This document shows positions 19,801 through 28,312 of a DNA stretch of 64,000 bases, piece after piece. The notes beneath the pieces are model-generated. The model was not told the DNA's origin, made no database searches, and saw only the letters and a program-made list of their open reading frames with translations. The position numbers and the translations under genes were made by a program. The first letter of the stretch is position 1. Each line of letters opens with the position of its first letter. The DNA is from Mycolicibacterium baixiangningiae (GTDB taxonomy: Bacteria; Actinomycetota; Actinomycetes; Mycobacteriales; Mycobacteriaceae), in the NCBI RefSeq assembly GCF_016313185.1, contig NZ_CP066218.1, forward strand, positions 310,001 to 374,000, written 5' to 3'.

Positions 19801-21839
19801 GTGAACACCGCGACCATCCGGCCACCCGCGGGCAGGCTGCCGAAGAGGCGGCCGCGTTCGGCCATCAGCCGCGCGCCGTCCTCGATACCGAACACGCCCG
19901 CGACGCAGGCCGCCGAGTACTGTCCGACGCTGTGGCCGAGCACCACGTCAGGTTCGAAGCCCCACGACTGCCAGAGCCGGGCCAGACCCATCTCGACCGC
20001 GAACAGCGCGGGCTGGGCGTAGGAGGTCTGCCGCAGCGTCTCCTCGCTGTCCGGGCTGTCCACGTCGAAAATCACGTCGAGCAAAGGCTTTTCGAGAACA
20101 TCGGCAACCGCGGCCGCGCACCGCTCCACGGTCTCGGCGAACACGGGCTCGGTGTCGAACAGCTCACGGGCCATGCCGGGGTACTGGCTGCCTTGACCGG
20201 TGAAAAGCCACGCCGTCTTCGGTGTGTCGTGCGATTCGCCGCGAACCAGGCCGGGTGCCGGACGGTCGTCGGCGAGTGCGCCGAGTAACTCGACAACTGA
20301 TTCTCTGGAGTCGGCCACCAACGCGGCCCTGTGCTCCAGGTGTGCTCGCCCCGTCCCTGCGGTGAAGCAGACGTCGGCCAGCGTGGCCTCGGGGTGCGCG
20401 GTCAACCATCTGCGGTACTGATCGGCGACCTGAACCAGGGCGGCGGGCGTCCGGGCCGAGAGCGGAAGAAGGCTGGACCGGTCGACACCGTCCGGCGCTG
20501 CAGTGGGCACCCGGGCCGGCGGGGGAGCTTCTTCGAGGATGACGTGCGCGTTGGTGCCGGCGAACCCGAACGAGCTCACCCCGGCGATCCGGGGCTGCCC
20601 GTTGCGCTCCCAGGGGGTGGTCTCCTTCACCACTTCCACCGGAAGCCGGTCCCAGGGAATGTGGGGCGACGGGTTGGTGAAGTTGCGATGCTTCGGCAGC
20701 GTCTCGTGCTCCATCGACAGGATGACCTTGATGACGCCCGCGATCCCCGCGGCCGCCTCGAGGTGCCCGATGTTCGTCTTCGCCGAGCCGATCAACAGCG
20801 GCCGGCCGGGTTCGCGTCCGGTGCCGAACGCCGCACCTGCGGCCTGGGCCTCGATCGGGTCCCCCAGCGATGTCCCGGTACCGTGTGCCTCGAGGTATCC
20901 GACGTCTTTCGCGGCGACCCCGGCGCGCATCAGCGCATCGGTGATAACCCTCTGCTGGGCAACGCCATTCGGCACGGTCAGGCCGCCCGATGCGCCGTCC
21001 TGGTTGATCGCGCTGCCGCGGATGACCGCCCTGATCCGGTCACCGTCGCGGAGAGCGTCCTCGAGACGCTTGACGACGATGACGCCGCAACCCTCGCCTC
21101 GCACGTAACCGTCGGCGGCCGCGTCGAACGTCTTGCACCGGCCGTCGGGCGCGAGCATGCGCGCATTGGAGAACGTGATCATCGTCGCCGGGGTGAGCAG
21201 GACGTTCGCGCCGCCGGCCAGTGCGAGGTCGCATTCACCCAGGCGCAGCGCCTGGCATGCCTGATGGATGGCCACCAGCGACGAGCTGCACGCGGTGTCC
21301 ACGGCGACCGCGGGACCCTGCAGTCCCAACCGGTAGCTGATCCGGCCCGCTGCTGCGGCATTCGACGTCCCGATGGCCATGTAGGCCTCGATCTCGGGGT
21401 AGGTGAGCTCGTCCGACGCCATTCCCAGGTAGTCGTGGGTGGCCAGACCGACGAAGACACCGGTGTTGGTGCCGGCCAGAGCAGTTGGCGCGGTACCCGA
21501 ATGTTCTACCGCGCGCCACGCCGTCTCCAGCAACAACCGGTGCTGCGGGTCCATCAACCTGACCTCGCGCGTCGACATGCCGAAGAACGGTGCGTCGAAC
21601 CCCGTCACGTCGTCCACGAAACCCGCACGACGGGTCACGACCTTGCCGGGCGCACCCGGTTCTTCGTCGAAGAATTCGTCGACATCCCAGCGGTCTGCGG
21701 GCACCTCCGAGATCGCCTCGCGGCCCTCTCGTAAAAGATCCCAGAACTCATCGGCGTCCTGGGCGCCGGGGAATCGCGCTGCGTATCCGACAATTGCGAA
21801 ACGAGTAGCCGGCTTGTCGGTGTTTGCAGCGGATTCCAT
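10806..21839 (-). CDS. pks: Bimodular type I polyketide synthase of the TPP (polyphleic acid) pathway
   Basis: A 3,677-residue cytoplasmic PKS matching the TPP-locus enzyme of M. smegmatis (MSMEG_0408). Domains in order: KS1 (C184 in DTACSSS), AT1 (S637 in GHSVG), a non-catalytic linker, KR1 (GGLGSIG near 1204, YGAANAF near 1349), ACP1 (S1516 in GMDSLM); then KS2 (C1752), AT2 (S2205), DH (H2503 in SDHVIYGTVVVPG), ER (GGVGLAA near 3124), KR2 (near 3312), ACP2 (S3612 in GTDSLM). No thioesterase is seen, so release probably relies on PapA3. Both ATs carry HAFH, the malonyl-type motif, which fits unbranched phleic acids. Start chosen at MESAANTDK, with an AGGGAGGG site about 13 bases upstream. 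It is divergent from papA3. Module 1 lacks DH and ER. Confidence 0.93.
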   Translation of the reverse strand: MESAANTDKPATRFAIVGYAARFPGAQDADEFWDLLREGREAISEVPADRWDVDEFFDEEPGAPGKVVTRRAGFVDDVTGFDAPFFGMSTREVRLMDPQHRLLLETAWRAVEHSGTAPTALAGTNTGVFVGLATHDYLGMASDELTYPEIEAYMAIGTSNAAAAGRISYRLGLQGPAVAVDTACSSSLVAIHQACQALRLGECDLALAGGANVLLTPATMITFSNARMLAPDGRCKTFDAAADGYVRGEGCGVIVVKRLEDALRDGDRIRAVIRGSAINQDGASGGLTVPNGVAQQRVITDALMRAGVAAKDVGYLEAHGTGTSLGDPIEAQAAGAAFGTGREPGRPLLIGSAKTNIGHLEAAAGIAGVIKVILSMEHETLPKHRNFTNPSPHIPWDRLPVEVVKETTPWERNGQPRIAGVSSFGFAGTNAHVILEEAPPPARVPTAAPDGVDRSSLLPLSARTPAALVQVADQYRRWLTAHPEATLADVCFTAGTGRAHLEHRAALVADSRESVVELLGALADDRPAPGLVRGESHDTPKTAWLFTGQGSQYPGMARELFDTEPVFAETVERCAAAVADVLEKPLLDVIFDVDSPDSEETLRQTSYAQPALFAVEMGLARLWQSWGFEPDVVLGHSVGQYSAACVAGVFGIEDGARLMAERGRLFGSLPAGGRMVAVFTAAERVEGLTDEFPSLSVAAYNGANTVLSGPAEPLEKAVAALAADGVRCDRLDTSHAFHSALLDPILDEFESYAQRFDYAAPRRILIDNRTGAALGRSVKIDGAYWRRHARQPVEFAKSVRTLADLNCKLLLEIGPRPVLTAAALAAWPDPVTAPRAIASMRRNTSDHRQITEALADAYVLGHLPEFAAVRRPDARKLDLPTYPFEHRQYSFRDNRADTGGEIAQPQPAARTHAVRLLEDGRISELATLLDGASGDQQTLDVLTRFAAQHNQQRTTQSIADDRYEICWEKLTAPRSGTAAGEQPVWILVGDDSGTAVPVVDVLTARGHRHQIVRLPASDADEAQLADTLRAAVVDGSSLRIVHVAALDSGPAPSMRSLLRMQHRILGGTRRLFRAVAAAELRSPVWLVTRGAQRVTDADTVAPDQSALWGFGRAASLELPHVWGGLADLSGDVTGASEATGDVTGASEWSILLDRISAPRHSDITEDQVAVRGHAVYAPRLVRRAGEPSGAPLQLRSDATYLVTGGLGSIGLEIAGYLAAHGAGHLVLTSRRAPSDATQLRIDALGEQHGCEIRVVAADVADAHDVARLLATAQAELPPLAGIVHAAGEIGTTPMSTLDFDSQQAEVDRVFSGKVWGAWHLSEAAVDLQLDFFISTSSIASVWGGYGQTAYGAANAFLDGLAWRLREQGIAGTSVNFGPWSAGMADAESRARLEQRGVRALAPADALVGLADVVAGPAAQGVIARIDWARFLPLYQQAGRRGFLTELAREVPVAQDTAPVLTPSGKTELVERLAGAPVQQRKRLLTDYLRDAVAEVTRVDAAEIREDAGFFDLGMDSLMAVELRRRLEQGVGKDIPVTLVMDHPRLSDAADYLLGEVLGLSEPVPARSGTLPTSAGTSRTDEAIAIVAVSCRFPGAPDPEAFWEVLSGGVDAIREIPEDRFDIDEFYDPDPDAAGKTYTRFGGFLDGIDGFDPEFFGISPREAVWIEPQQRLMLETAWEGLERAGYSPASLRGSRTGVFVGVAANEYAHLLSSESIDKIEPHFITGNALNAISGRVAFALGLEGPAVAVDTACSSALVAVHQAVQALHSGDCDLALAGGVNVLLSPVTTVAASRARMLSPVGRCKTFDASADGYVRSEGCGLLVLKRLSDAVRDGDRVCAVIPGSAVNQDGASSGLTVPNGGAQQRLIGTALARAGLTGGDVDYLEAHGTGTPLGDPIEVQAAAAAYGASRDADRPLLMGSVKSNIGHLESASGAAGLIKVVLSLQHEVLPQSLHFENPSPHIPWASLPVRVVDEAVAWHANGRPRRAGVSSFGFTGTNAHVLIEEAPPRPVTASEEPDARDQPVHVLPLSARSPEALVALAQRYESWLSAHPDVDIADVCFTAGAGRSHFEHRAAMVVDSVESARQGLSDLADNRTRPGVLRGEHTHRPTTAWLFTGQGSQYPGMARQLFDAEPVFADTVTRCADAVADLLPQPLLQVLFATDRETGERLRHTSYAQPALFAVEMGLARLWQSWGIQPDVVLGHSVGQYAAACVAGVFSLEDGARLMAERGRMFGSLPDGGRMVAIFADAKHVEEIAGEFPRVSVGAYNGPNTVLSGPGEDLSQVVDRFTDDGIRCTWLETSHAFHSELLDPVLDDFESFAAQFEFAAPTLPLICNRTGAVLTPQTPLDAQYWRRHSRQPVQFAESVRTAAALGCSVLMEIGPQPVLTGAAVQVWPEHVAAPRAVASLRKGVGDRRQMAEALAGAYVGGHRPGFAALHRGTRAALELPTYPFQRRRFWPKTSSISVDGPAVSGILGSAKELASGDTVYTSRLSVKSQPWLSDHVIYGTVVVPGATYAAMALAAAGPPAHVKDVFFYEPIILPEKSSREVQLTLHPLDGDGEWSFQVHSRPHGERGAEWSLNADGTVASGVAERTDESASQDDPVDEAIERCHRMRPQELFETFADMELAWGPTWSGSLKSLWLGEGEAIGDVLVGEKLAEQLGSEPMHPVLMDLCTGVAFPAFPALLAAEQGVSDLFLPLRYGQVTLRERMPRRFYCRARWHNSELDSETQVFDLDFVSRDGRPLGGIREFTVKRAPREALLRGLGGDATRLLYTLGWHEVPPPASPGGATVSGTWLIAGFDELAATLPGCIPFDRTTDPEPLGQLLAQAHERGIPFSGVVWRSAAPGAAESSADVTTRLETEISNLLSAVHTVQRGEVKLPGGLWILTDRAVACESGEPVDPVQAALWGFGRTVVNEEPALRCKLVDCDGSPEAVRALSGLLATPIDEPELAMRQGKLLASRLLPWARSGHLTVPRSTDYVLAPTERGAIDNLRLTETDVVPPAEGYVQVRVEAAGLNFRDVLNVLGLYPGDPGPIGGDFAGTVTQLGDGFTGLEVGQRVYGFMQGAFSSRFNVPAQLLAPIPDGVSAVDAATIPAAALTARLAFDWAQLEPGDRVLIHAASGGVGLAAIQMAQQQGAVVFATASTYKRSTLRKMGVEYVYDSRTTDFADQILADTGGAGVDVVLNSLTNEGFIEATVRATAENGRFAEIAKRDIWTHEQMAAARPDISYEIVALDTVTLMEPDRIRGLLGEVSHGLDKGEWAPLPAEIYPVTEARAAFRRMQQARHIGKIVLQMPDPLQPRADRTYLITGGLGAIGLHTASYLAQLGAGDIVLTSRRAPDADAQRAIDDIAERHRCRVHTFTADVGEESQVVELLERIRAELPPLAGVAHLAGVLDDALLSQQSMDRFRTTLAPKAFGAWHLDRLTRDDDLDFFIVSSSVSSLFGSPGQSNYATANALLDGLVAQRRAHGLPATGVNFGPWAQGGMASSEAATANISAQGLIPLEPTAALGALAGVVANGTGQAAVIKANWQRAAKVLGSSRPPILDLVLPSAAGEPAGDSELLRQLQEIPVPQRAGFVTEFLQREVQNFLRLAQPPAATSRFLDLGTDSLMAIELRNRLHSQFGGAFTINATAVFDYPTIGGLAEYLVGQLPDAETPEPSQEEKPGPDPEPADG
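18400..18454. repeat. 30-bp in-frame tandem duplication inside pks
   Basis: Twenty-five identical bases recur at a 30-base period (18400-18424 and 18430-18454), encoding GDVTGASEAT then GDVTGASEWS. It lies in the linker between AT1 and KR1, so it adds ten residues without breaking a domain. It looks like a recent slippage event. Confidence 0.85.
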
Positions 21840-22093
21840 GCCGTTTTTGCCCTCCCTGGCATCGGCGGTCGGAACACGACCGCTCCCGGGAAACTCAATC
21901 GCGAGCGAAAGCAGATGTCCCCGAACGCACACTATGGCATGTAGCTACTGCACGCGCGTGGTGCCGCTGCCCGCGATTCGGCGGCCCCGTGGCGGGCGCC
22001 TGCGGCCGGAGCCAGAGTATGTTGATCCGGCAGCAACTACCCCTGCTGGTCCGGAGCCGGCAGAAAAGGGTAGGACTGGGGAGGGGCCAAGCT
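21840..22093. promoter_or_regulatory. Divergent promoter region of the TPP locus (pks / papA3)
   Basis: A 254-base non-coding stretch between the pks start and the papA3 start must hold the promoters for both arms of the TPP locus. It contains an AGGGAGGG ribosome site for pks at its left end and GGGGAGGGG for papA3 at its right end. No clear operator palindrome was found. Confidence 0.6.
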
Positions 22094-23515
22094 TTGCGCA
22101 TAGGCAAGATCACGGTTGGCCCACTCGATGAATGGGCGCTGAAACCGGGCTCTGTCACGTCTTGGCATCCGACCGCCGCCGCTGCCGAAAAGGCACGACA
22201 AGCGCCGGTGAGTTCGGTGCCGATCAGTTACATGCAGCGCCAACATCTTCGGAATTACCGCGAGCGGACGGCCGCGGGATTGAACTTCTCCCGGCAGATC
22301 ATCGCGAGCTGCGAAGTGGCCGGTGAGTGCGAGATCGCTGCGATGGACCACGCCGTGAATACCTATCTACGTCGGCACGACACTTTCCGCAGCTGGTTCG
22401 AAGACGCCGGGGATGGTGAGTTCATCAGGCACGCCCTGACGGATCCGGCCGACATTGAATTCGTGCCGATCGATCACGGCAGCATGACGATCGATGAGAT
22501 ACAGGCCCATGTCGTGGGTATCCCGAGTCCGCTGGAGTGGGCCTGCTTCACTTTCGGAATCATCCAGAATGACGGACATTTCACGTTCTTCGCGGCCATG
22601 GATCACGTCCACGGCGACGCGACACTGATCGGCACGACAATGTTGGAAGCAAACGGGATGTATTCCGCGCTGAGCGGGGGCGGTGCCGCTCTCACACTTC
22701 CCGATGCCGGTAGCTTCGACGAATTCTGTGTTCGCGAGAAAGAGCGCACGGCGGACCTGACCGTGGACTCCAACGATGTGCGGGCGTGGGTCGACTTCGC
22801 GGAGAGCAACGGTGGTGGGTTCCCTGAATTCCCCCTTCCGCTGGGCAATCCGCAGGAATCGACCAGAAGTAGCATGGCCACCGAAGTCCTGTTGGACGTT
22901 GCCCAGACGGAACGCTTCGACGCGGCGTGTTCGGCAGCCGGTGCGCGTTTCGTCGGTGGCCTGTTTGCCTGCCTCGCCCAGGTGGAGCATGAATTGACGG
23001 GCGCGCTCACGTATTACGGCCTCACTCCGAGGGATTCGCGCAACGCCACCGACAATTTCATGACCCAGGGTTGGTTCACCGGTCTGGTCCCGATAACCGT
23101 GCCGATAGGCGCGGGCTCCTTCGCCGATGCCGCGTGGTCCGCGCAAGCCTCTTTCGACTCGAATTTGAATATGGCCAAAGTGCCGTACTACCGGGTGTTG
23201 GAATTAGCGCCCTGGTTGAGTTGGCCGCAGCCGAATTTCCCGGTGTCCAACTTCTTCCACGGCGGTGCCGCGCCGCTCAACGCCGTTCTCGCCGCGGCCG
23301 ATATGGGCCTTGCGGACAATATCGGGATCTACCCGGACGGCCGGTTCTCCTATCAGCTCACCATTTACATATTCCGATACGGCGAGGGCACGGTGATGGC
23401 GATCATGCATCCCGACAATCCGGTCGCGGAGAAATCGGTTACCCGATATATGCAGGCGATGAGGTCCGTGTCCGCGCTGGTTGCGGACAGCGGGCACTGG
23501 GGACGCGTCGCATAG
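22094..23515 (+). CDS. papA3: Polyketide-associated acyltransferase PapA3-type
   Basis: A 473-residue acyltransferase of the condensation-domain superfamily. In the TPP pathway the PapA3 homolog moves PKS-made or other acyl chains onto trehalose to give diacyltrehalose. The active-site HxxxD motif is H171-D175 (MDHVHGDAT). Conserved Pap blocks are visible: VGPLDEWALKPGSVTSWHPT at the N-terminus, PISYMQRQHLRNYRER, HLRRHDTFRSWF-like YLRRHDTFRSWF, and SNFFHGGAAPLNA. A TTG start at 22094 is preferred because it gives the usual Pap N-terminus and has GGGGAGGGG eight bases upstream; ATG starts further left would run into the pks promoter. mmpL10 follows after 26 bases in the same operon. Confidence 0.88.
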   Translation: MRIGKITVGPLDEWALKPGSVTSWHPTAAAAEKARQAPVSSVPISYMQRQHLRNYRERTAAGLNFSRQIIASCEVAGECEIAAMDHAVNTYLRRHDTFRSWFEDAGDGEFIRHALTDPADIEFVPIDHGSMTIDEIQAHVVGIPSPLEWACFTFGIIQNDGHFTFFAAMDHVHGDATLIGTTMLEANGMYSALSGGGAALTLPDAGSFDEFCVREKERTADLTVDSNDVRAWVDFAESNGGGFPEFPLPLGNPQESTRSSMATEVLLDVAQTERFDAACSAAGARFVGGLFACLAQVEHELTGALTYYGLTPRDSRNATDNFMTQGWFTGLVPITVPIGAGSFADAAWSAQASFDSNLNMAKVPYYRVLELAPWLSWPQPNFPVSNFFHGGAAPLNAVLAAADMGLADNIGIYPDGRFSYQLTIYIFRYGEGTVMAIMHPDNPVAEKSVTRYMQAMRSVSALVADSGHWGRVA

Positions 23516-23541
23516 CGTGAAGCGGCGAGGGTGAGGGCGAT

Positions 23542-26538
23542 ATGCGGCGGCTAGCCGATTTTGTGGTGCGGTGGCCATGGGCGGTGATCGGCCTCTGGAT
23601 CGCCATGGCCATCGCCCTGCCGCTGACCCTCCCGTCCCTCGGCGAGATGGCCGAGCGGCATCCACTCGTCATCCTGCCCAGCGACGCACCGTCGAGTGTC
23701 ACCGCCGGAAAGATGGCGGAGGCCTTCCAGGAATCGGGCAACGACGACCTCCTGCTGGTGGCGTTGATCAACGAGAACGGGCTGACACCGGCTGACGAGG
23801 CTGCCTACCGCAAGCTCGTGGACGCGCTGCGCGACGACGTCACCGACGTCGTGTCCGTGCAGGATTTCGTCAGCACACCCCAACTGCGGCCGTTCCTCAC
23901 CAGCGAGGACAAGACCACGTGGGTGTTGCCGGTCAGCCTCGAGGGCGAGTTGGGCACACCGCGGGCCTTCGACTCCTTCAACCGCGTGTCCGACGTCGTC
24001 GAACGCACCGTCCCCAACGGCGACGGCCCGTTGACCGTGTACCTGACCGGTCCCGCGGCCACCGTCGCGGACCTCACGGTCGCCGGTGAACAGGACCGGC
24101 TGCCCATCGAGATCGCGATCGCCGTCCTGGTCCTCGCCGTCCTGCTGGTGGTGTACCGCAGCGTGGTCACGATGCTGCTGCCGCTGATGACGATCGGATC
24201 GTCACTGGTGATCGCCCAGGCGGTGGCGGCCGGCTACTCCGAGCTGACCGGCTCGGGTGTCTCGAATCAGTCGATCATCTTCCTGAGCGCGATCATGGCG
24301 GGCGCCGGAACGGACTACGCGGTCTTCCTGATCAGCCGCTATCACGACTATCTGCGGTCTGGTCACGACGACGACCAGGCGGTCAAGGCGGCGATGATCT
24401 CGATCGGGAAGGTGATCACCGCATCCGCCACCACGGTGGGGCTGACCTTCCTGCTCCTGAGCTTCGCGAAGATGGGGGTGTTCAAGACGGTCGGCGTGTC
24501 GTCGGCGATCGGGATCGGCGTCGCCTTCCTCGCCGGAGTGACACTCCTCCCCGCCGTGCTGGTCCTCGCCGGGCCGCGCGGCTGGGTCACACCGCGACGC
24601 GAATTGACCGCCCGGTTCTGGCGACGCTCCGGTGTTCGCATCGTTCGCCGGCCGGTGGCACATCTGGTGAGCAGTCTGCTCGTCCTGGCCCTGCTGGCCG
24701 GCCTCGGAATCTTCGCGCGCTACAACTACGACGATCGCAAAGTCGTCCCGGCCTCGGCGTCGAGTTCGGTGGGGTACGCAGCGGTCGAACGCCATTTCCC
24801 CATCAGCCAGTCCATCCCCGAATACATCCTCATCCAGTCACCGCGAGACCTGCGCACGCCCCGGGCACTCGCGGACCTGGAGCAGCTGGCGTCGCGCGTC
24901 GCGCAACGGCCGGACGTGGGTCGGGTCAGCGGGATCACCCGACCTCTCGGCGAGGTGCCGCCGGAGTTCCGGGCCACGTTCCAGGCGGGTCTCGTCGGCG
25001 ACCGGCTGGCCGACGGCTCCACCCAGATCAGTCAGCGCACCGGCGACCTGAACCGACTGACCGACGGGGCCACCACGCTGGCCGACAGCCTCGCCGACGT
25101 GCGCGGCCAGATCAACACGATCGCGCCGAGTATCCAGGAGCTGGTCAACACCTTCTCCTCGGTGAGAGCCGAATACGGGGGCGACGCACTGGTGCGGGAC
25201 GTCGAGATCGCGGCCAAGCTGGTCGCCAGTGTCAACGCGCTCGGGAACGCCATGGGCGTGAACTTCCGGGCCGTCAAAGACCTGTTCGCGTGGATCGGCC
25301 CGGTCCTGACCGCGCTTCAGGGCAACGCGGTCTGCGATACCAATCCCTCCTGCCGCGACACCCGCCTGCAGTTCGAACGGCTCGTCGCCGCCCGTCAGGA
25401 CGGCAGCCTCGACGAGATCAACGGTCTCGCGCAGGAGCTCCAGGGCGTCGAGGACAGGCAGACCCTCAATACAGCGGTCAAGAAGCTCAACGCCGCCATG
25501 GCGAATGTCGCCAAAGCGGTCAACGCCATGGGACTGGACCGGCCCGGCGGCCCGCAGGCGGGCCTGGCTCAGCTGCAGCAGGGCGCCAACCGGTTGGCGG
25601 GCGGCAGCCGGGAAGTGGCCGGCGGGGTCGACGAACTGGTCGAGCAGGTCAAGGTGATCGCCGCCGGGCTCAACGAGGCGTCGACCTTTCTGTTGACGAT
25701 GCGGAGCAACGCCGCGGATCCGGCGCAGGCCGGGTTCAACATCCCGGACCAAGTGCTGAACCTGCCGGACTTCCAGAAGGCCGCCGAGGCCTACATCTCG
25801 CCGGACGGCCGCTCGGTGCGCTATCTGGTCCAGACGAAGCTCAACCCGTTCAGCCCCGAGGCAATGGATCAGGTCAACGAGATCACCGACATCGCCCGGG
25901 GCGCCCAGCCGAACACCACGCTCGCCGACGCGACGATCTCGATGGGCGGATTCCCCGTCTCACTACGGGATACGCGCGATTACTACCAGCAGGACATCCG
26001 TTTCATCATCGCCGCCACCCTGTTCGTCGTCCTGCTGACGTTGATGGTGTTGCTGCGCGCGGTCATCGCACCCCTGTACCTCGTGGGATCGGTGGTGGTC
26101 TCGTACTTCGCGGCGATCGGACTCGGTGTCCTGATGTTCCAGGTGATACTCGGTCAGGAGTTGCACTGGAGCGTCCCGCCGCTGGCTTTCGTGGTGCTGG
26201 TCGCGGTGGGAGCCGACTACAACATGCTCTTCGTATCGCGATTGAAGGACGAATCCCCGCACAGCGTGCGGTACGGCGTCATCCGCACCCTGGGTTCCAC
26301 GGGTGGTGTGATCACCGCGGCGGGCCTGATCTTCGCCGCCTCGATGGCCGGTCTGCTGTTCTCGAGTATCGGGCTCGTGGTCCAAGGCGGTTTCGTGATC
26401 GGAGTGGGAATCCTGTTGGACACCTTCGTGGTCCGCACCATCACGGTGCCCGCCATCGCCGCACTGGTGGGGCGGGCGAACTGGTGGCCGTCCCGGGTGA
26501 ACTCGGGTACCAGCGAGCGGATCGGCGCGGATGCGTGA
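23542..26538 (+). CDS. mmpL10: MmpL-family lipid transporter (MmpL10-type)
   Basis: A 998-residue RND-superfamily inner-membrane protein. Twelve membrane segments are expected: one at about 11-32, two bundles at about 190-340 and 820-985, with large periplasmic loops between. The MmpL proton-relay Asp-Tyr pairs are seen in [16 protein letters not shown] (first bundle) and [16 protein letters not shown] (second bundle). In the second loop there is a long helical, coiled-coil-like stretch (about 480-740) and a CDTNPSC loop. In the TPP pathway MmpL10 exports the diacyltrehalose intermediate. It overlaps the FadD gene by one base (TGATG), indicating translational coupling. Confidence 0.92.
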   Translation: MRRLADFVVRWPWAVIGLWIAMAIALPLTLPSLGEMAERHPLVILPSDAPSSVTAGKMAEAFQESGNDDLLLVALINENGLTPADEAAYRKLVDALRDDVTDVVSVQDFVSTPQLRPFLTSEDKTTWVLPVSLEGELGTPRAFDSFNRVSDVVERTVPNGDGPLTVYLTGPAATVADLTVAGEQDRLPIEIAIAVLVLAVLLVVYRSVVTMLLPLMTIGSSLVIAQAVAAGYSELTGSGVSNQSIIFLSAIMAGAGTDYAVFLISRYHDYLRSGHDDDQAVKAAMISIGKVITASATTVGLTFLLLSFAKMGVFKTVGVSSAIGIGVAFLAGVTLLPAVLVLAGPRGWVTPRRELTARFWRRSGVRIVRRPVAHLVSSLLVLALLAGLGIFARYNYDDRKVVPASASSSVGYAAVERHFPISQSIPEYILIQSPRDLRTPRALADLEQLASRVAQRPDVGRVSGITRPLGEVPPEFRATFQAGLVGDRLADGSTQISQRTGDLNRLTDGATTLADSLADVRGQINTIAPSIQELVNTFSSVRAEYGGDALVRDVEIAAKLVASVNALGNAMGVNFRAVKDLFAWIGPVLTALQGNAVCDTNPSCRDTRLQFERLVAARQDGSLDEINGLAQELQGVEDRQTLNTAVKKLNAAMANVAKAVNAMGLDRPGGPQAGLAQLQQGANRLAGGSREVAGGVDELVEQVKVIAAGLNEASTFLLTMRSNAADPAQAGFNIPDQVLNLPDFQKAAEAYISPDGRSVRYLVQTKLNPFSPEAMDQVNEITDIARGAQPNTTLADATISMGGFPVSLRDTRDYYQQDIRFIIAATLFVVLLTLMVLLRAVIAPLYLVGSVVVSYFAAIGLGVLMFQVILGQELHWSVPPLAFVVLVAVGADYNMLFVSRLKDESPHSVRYGVIRTLGSTGGVITAAGLIFAASMAGLLFSSIGLVVQGGFVIGVGILLDTFVVRTITVPAIAALVGRANWWPSRVNSGTSERIGADA

Positions 26539-28247
26539 TGACGACAACGGCTGAGTCCTCGATCCTGTCGATGCTGCACGGACGGGCGAGCATGCGCCCC
26601 GACGACGTCGCCTTCACCTTCACCGAGTACGACCGTGACCCGGCGGGCGTGTCCGAAAGCCTCACGTGGTCGCAACTGGCGCGGCGAACGATGAACGTGG
26701 CGCGCGAGATTCGGCTCCGCGGGGCGGGCGGTGACCGGGCGGTGATCCTCGCCCCTCAGGGGCTGGAGTACATCCTGGCGTTCCTGGGATCAATGCAGGC
26801 CGGACTCATCGCGGTGCCGCTCCCGTTGCCCCATCCCGGTTCGGGTCATGACCGGGTCAATGCGGTCCTCGTCGACACCGAGCCCTCGGTGGTCCTCACG
26901 ACATCAGCGGCCGCGGCCAATGTCGGCGACTACGTTGCCGGGTCCGGTCTGGGCACCGCGCCGACGATCGTCGCGATCGATTCACTGGATCTGGACGCCC
27001 AGGGGGCGACGGGCCTCGAATCGGCCGAACTGCCGAAAGTGGCCTATTTGCAGTACAGCTCGGGTTCGACGCGACAGCCGACCGGGGTCATGATCTCGCA
27101 CCGCAACCTCACGGTGAACTTCGAGCAGCTCATGCGGACATTCTTCGCGGGTATGTCCACCGATGCGACGTTCGTGTCGTGGTTGCCCTTCTACCACGAC
27201 ATGGGTCTGGTTCTGGGCGTCTGCGCACCGATCCTGAGCGGCTATCCCGCTGCCCTCACGAGTCCAACCGCCTTCTTGGAAAGGCCGGCCAGATGGATAC
27301 GGGCGCTGGCGCAGAATCCTCGTGCATTTTCGGCGGCGCCCAACTTCGCCTTCGACCTGGCCGCCCGCAAGACCACCGACGACGATCTGGACGGGCTCGA
27401 CCTCGGTGGGGTGCACGGCATCATCAACGGCGCCGAACGGGTGGAGCCGGCCACGTTGGCGCGATTCGCCGATCGGTTCGCCCACTTCAACTTCCAGGAC
27501 CGCATGCTGCGTCCGTCGTACGGGCTGGCGGAGGCGACCGTCTTCGTCGCGGCCGGAACCTGGAGTGACTCGTCGGAGACTCCTCGGTTCGATGTCGACG
27601 CGTTGTCGGCGGGCCGCGCGCAGCGGTGCGCGGCCCGAGCGGGCTCGGCTCTCGTGCGATACGCGATGCCGCAGTCACCCGTGGTGCGAGTCGTCGACGT
27701 CGATACGAACCGGGAATGCGCGAAGGACGTGGTCGGCGAGATCTGGGTGCACGGTGAGAACGTCGCCGAGGGCTATTGGCACAGGCTGCCGGAGCAGCAG
27801 AACTGTTTCGGTGCAACGCTTCTCGATACGTCGCCGGACGTACCGGACGGGCCGTGGTTGCGCACCGGGGATCTCGGCTTCGTCCACGAGGGCGACCTGT
27901 TCATCGTCGGCCGTATCAAGGATCTGCTGATCATCCGGGGTCGCAATCACTATCCCGAGGACATCGAGGCGACGGTGCAGGAAATCACCCGCGGTCGGGT
28001 CGCGGCGATCTCCGTTCCGGTGAACAGCACCGAGCGGCTGGTGACCGTCATCGAGGTCAAACAACCGGGCGACCCCGGCCTCAAAGACAAAGTGACCGCG
28101 GCGATCTCGAATGTCCACGGCCTCAGCGTCGAGGACCTCGTGCTGGTGGCGCCCGGATCGCTGCCCACGACGACGAGCGGCAAGATCCGTCGCGCCGCTT
28201 GTGTCGAGCAGTACCGGCAGGATCAGTTCGTTCGGTTGGACGCCTGA
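26538..28247 (+). CDS. fadD23: Fatty acyl-AMP ligase, FadD23-type
   Basis: A 569-residue adenylate-forming enzyme that activates a fatty acid as acyl-AMP and loads it on the PKS. The ATP-binding P-loop is [16 protein letters not shown], the next motifs are LPFYHDMGL and YGLAEATVF, and [16 protein letters not shown] followed by [18 protein letters not shown] is the A8 hinge. The NHYPEDIE form is characteristic of the FAALs rather than acyl-CoA ligases. The ATG overlaps the mmpL10 stop; an in-frame GTG precedes it by three bases. Co-expression with papA3-mmpL10 indicates a role as the TPP starter-unit ligase. The chosen symbol follows the M. smegmatis locus name. Confidence 0.9.
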   Translation: MTTTAESSILSMLHGRASMRPDDVAFTFTEYDRDPAGVSESLTWSQLARRTMNVAREIRLRGAGGDRAVILAPQGLEYILAFLGSMQAGLIAVPLPLPHPGSGHDRVNAVLVDTEPSVVLTTSAAAANVGDYVAGSGLGTAPTIVAIDSLDLDAQGATGLESAELPKVAYLQYSSGSTRQPTGVMISHRNLTVNFEQLMRTFFAGMSTDATFVSWLPFYHDMGLVLGVCAPILSGYPAALTSPTAFLERPARWIRALAQNPRAFSAAPNFAFDLAARKTTDDDLDGLDLGGVHGIINGAERVEPATLARFADRFAHFNFQDRMLRPSYGLAEATVFVAAGTWSDSSETPRFDVDALSAGRAQRCAARAGSALVRYAMPQSPVVRVVDVDTNRECAKDVVGEIWVHGENVAEGYWHRLPEQQNCFGATLLDTSPDVPDGPWLRTGDLGFVHEGDLFIVGRIKDLLIIRGRNHYPEDIEATVQEITRGRVAAISVPVNSTERLVTVIEVKQPGDPGLKDKVTAAISNVHGLSVEDLVLVAPGSLPTTTSGKIRRAACVEQYRQDQFVRLDA

Positions 28248-28312
28248 GCCGTTCAACGGGATTCGCCCTCGCGCCACCCAGACTTGTCAGACCGTTCTGC
28301 GATGATGGGGTC

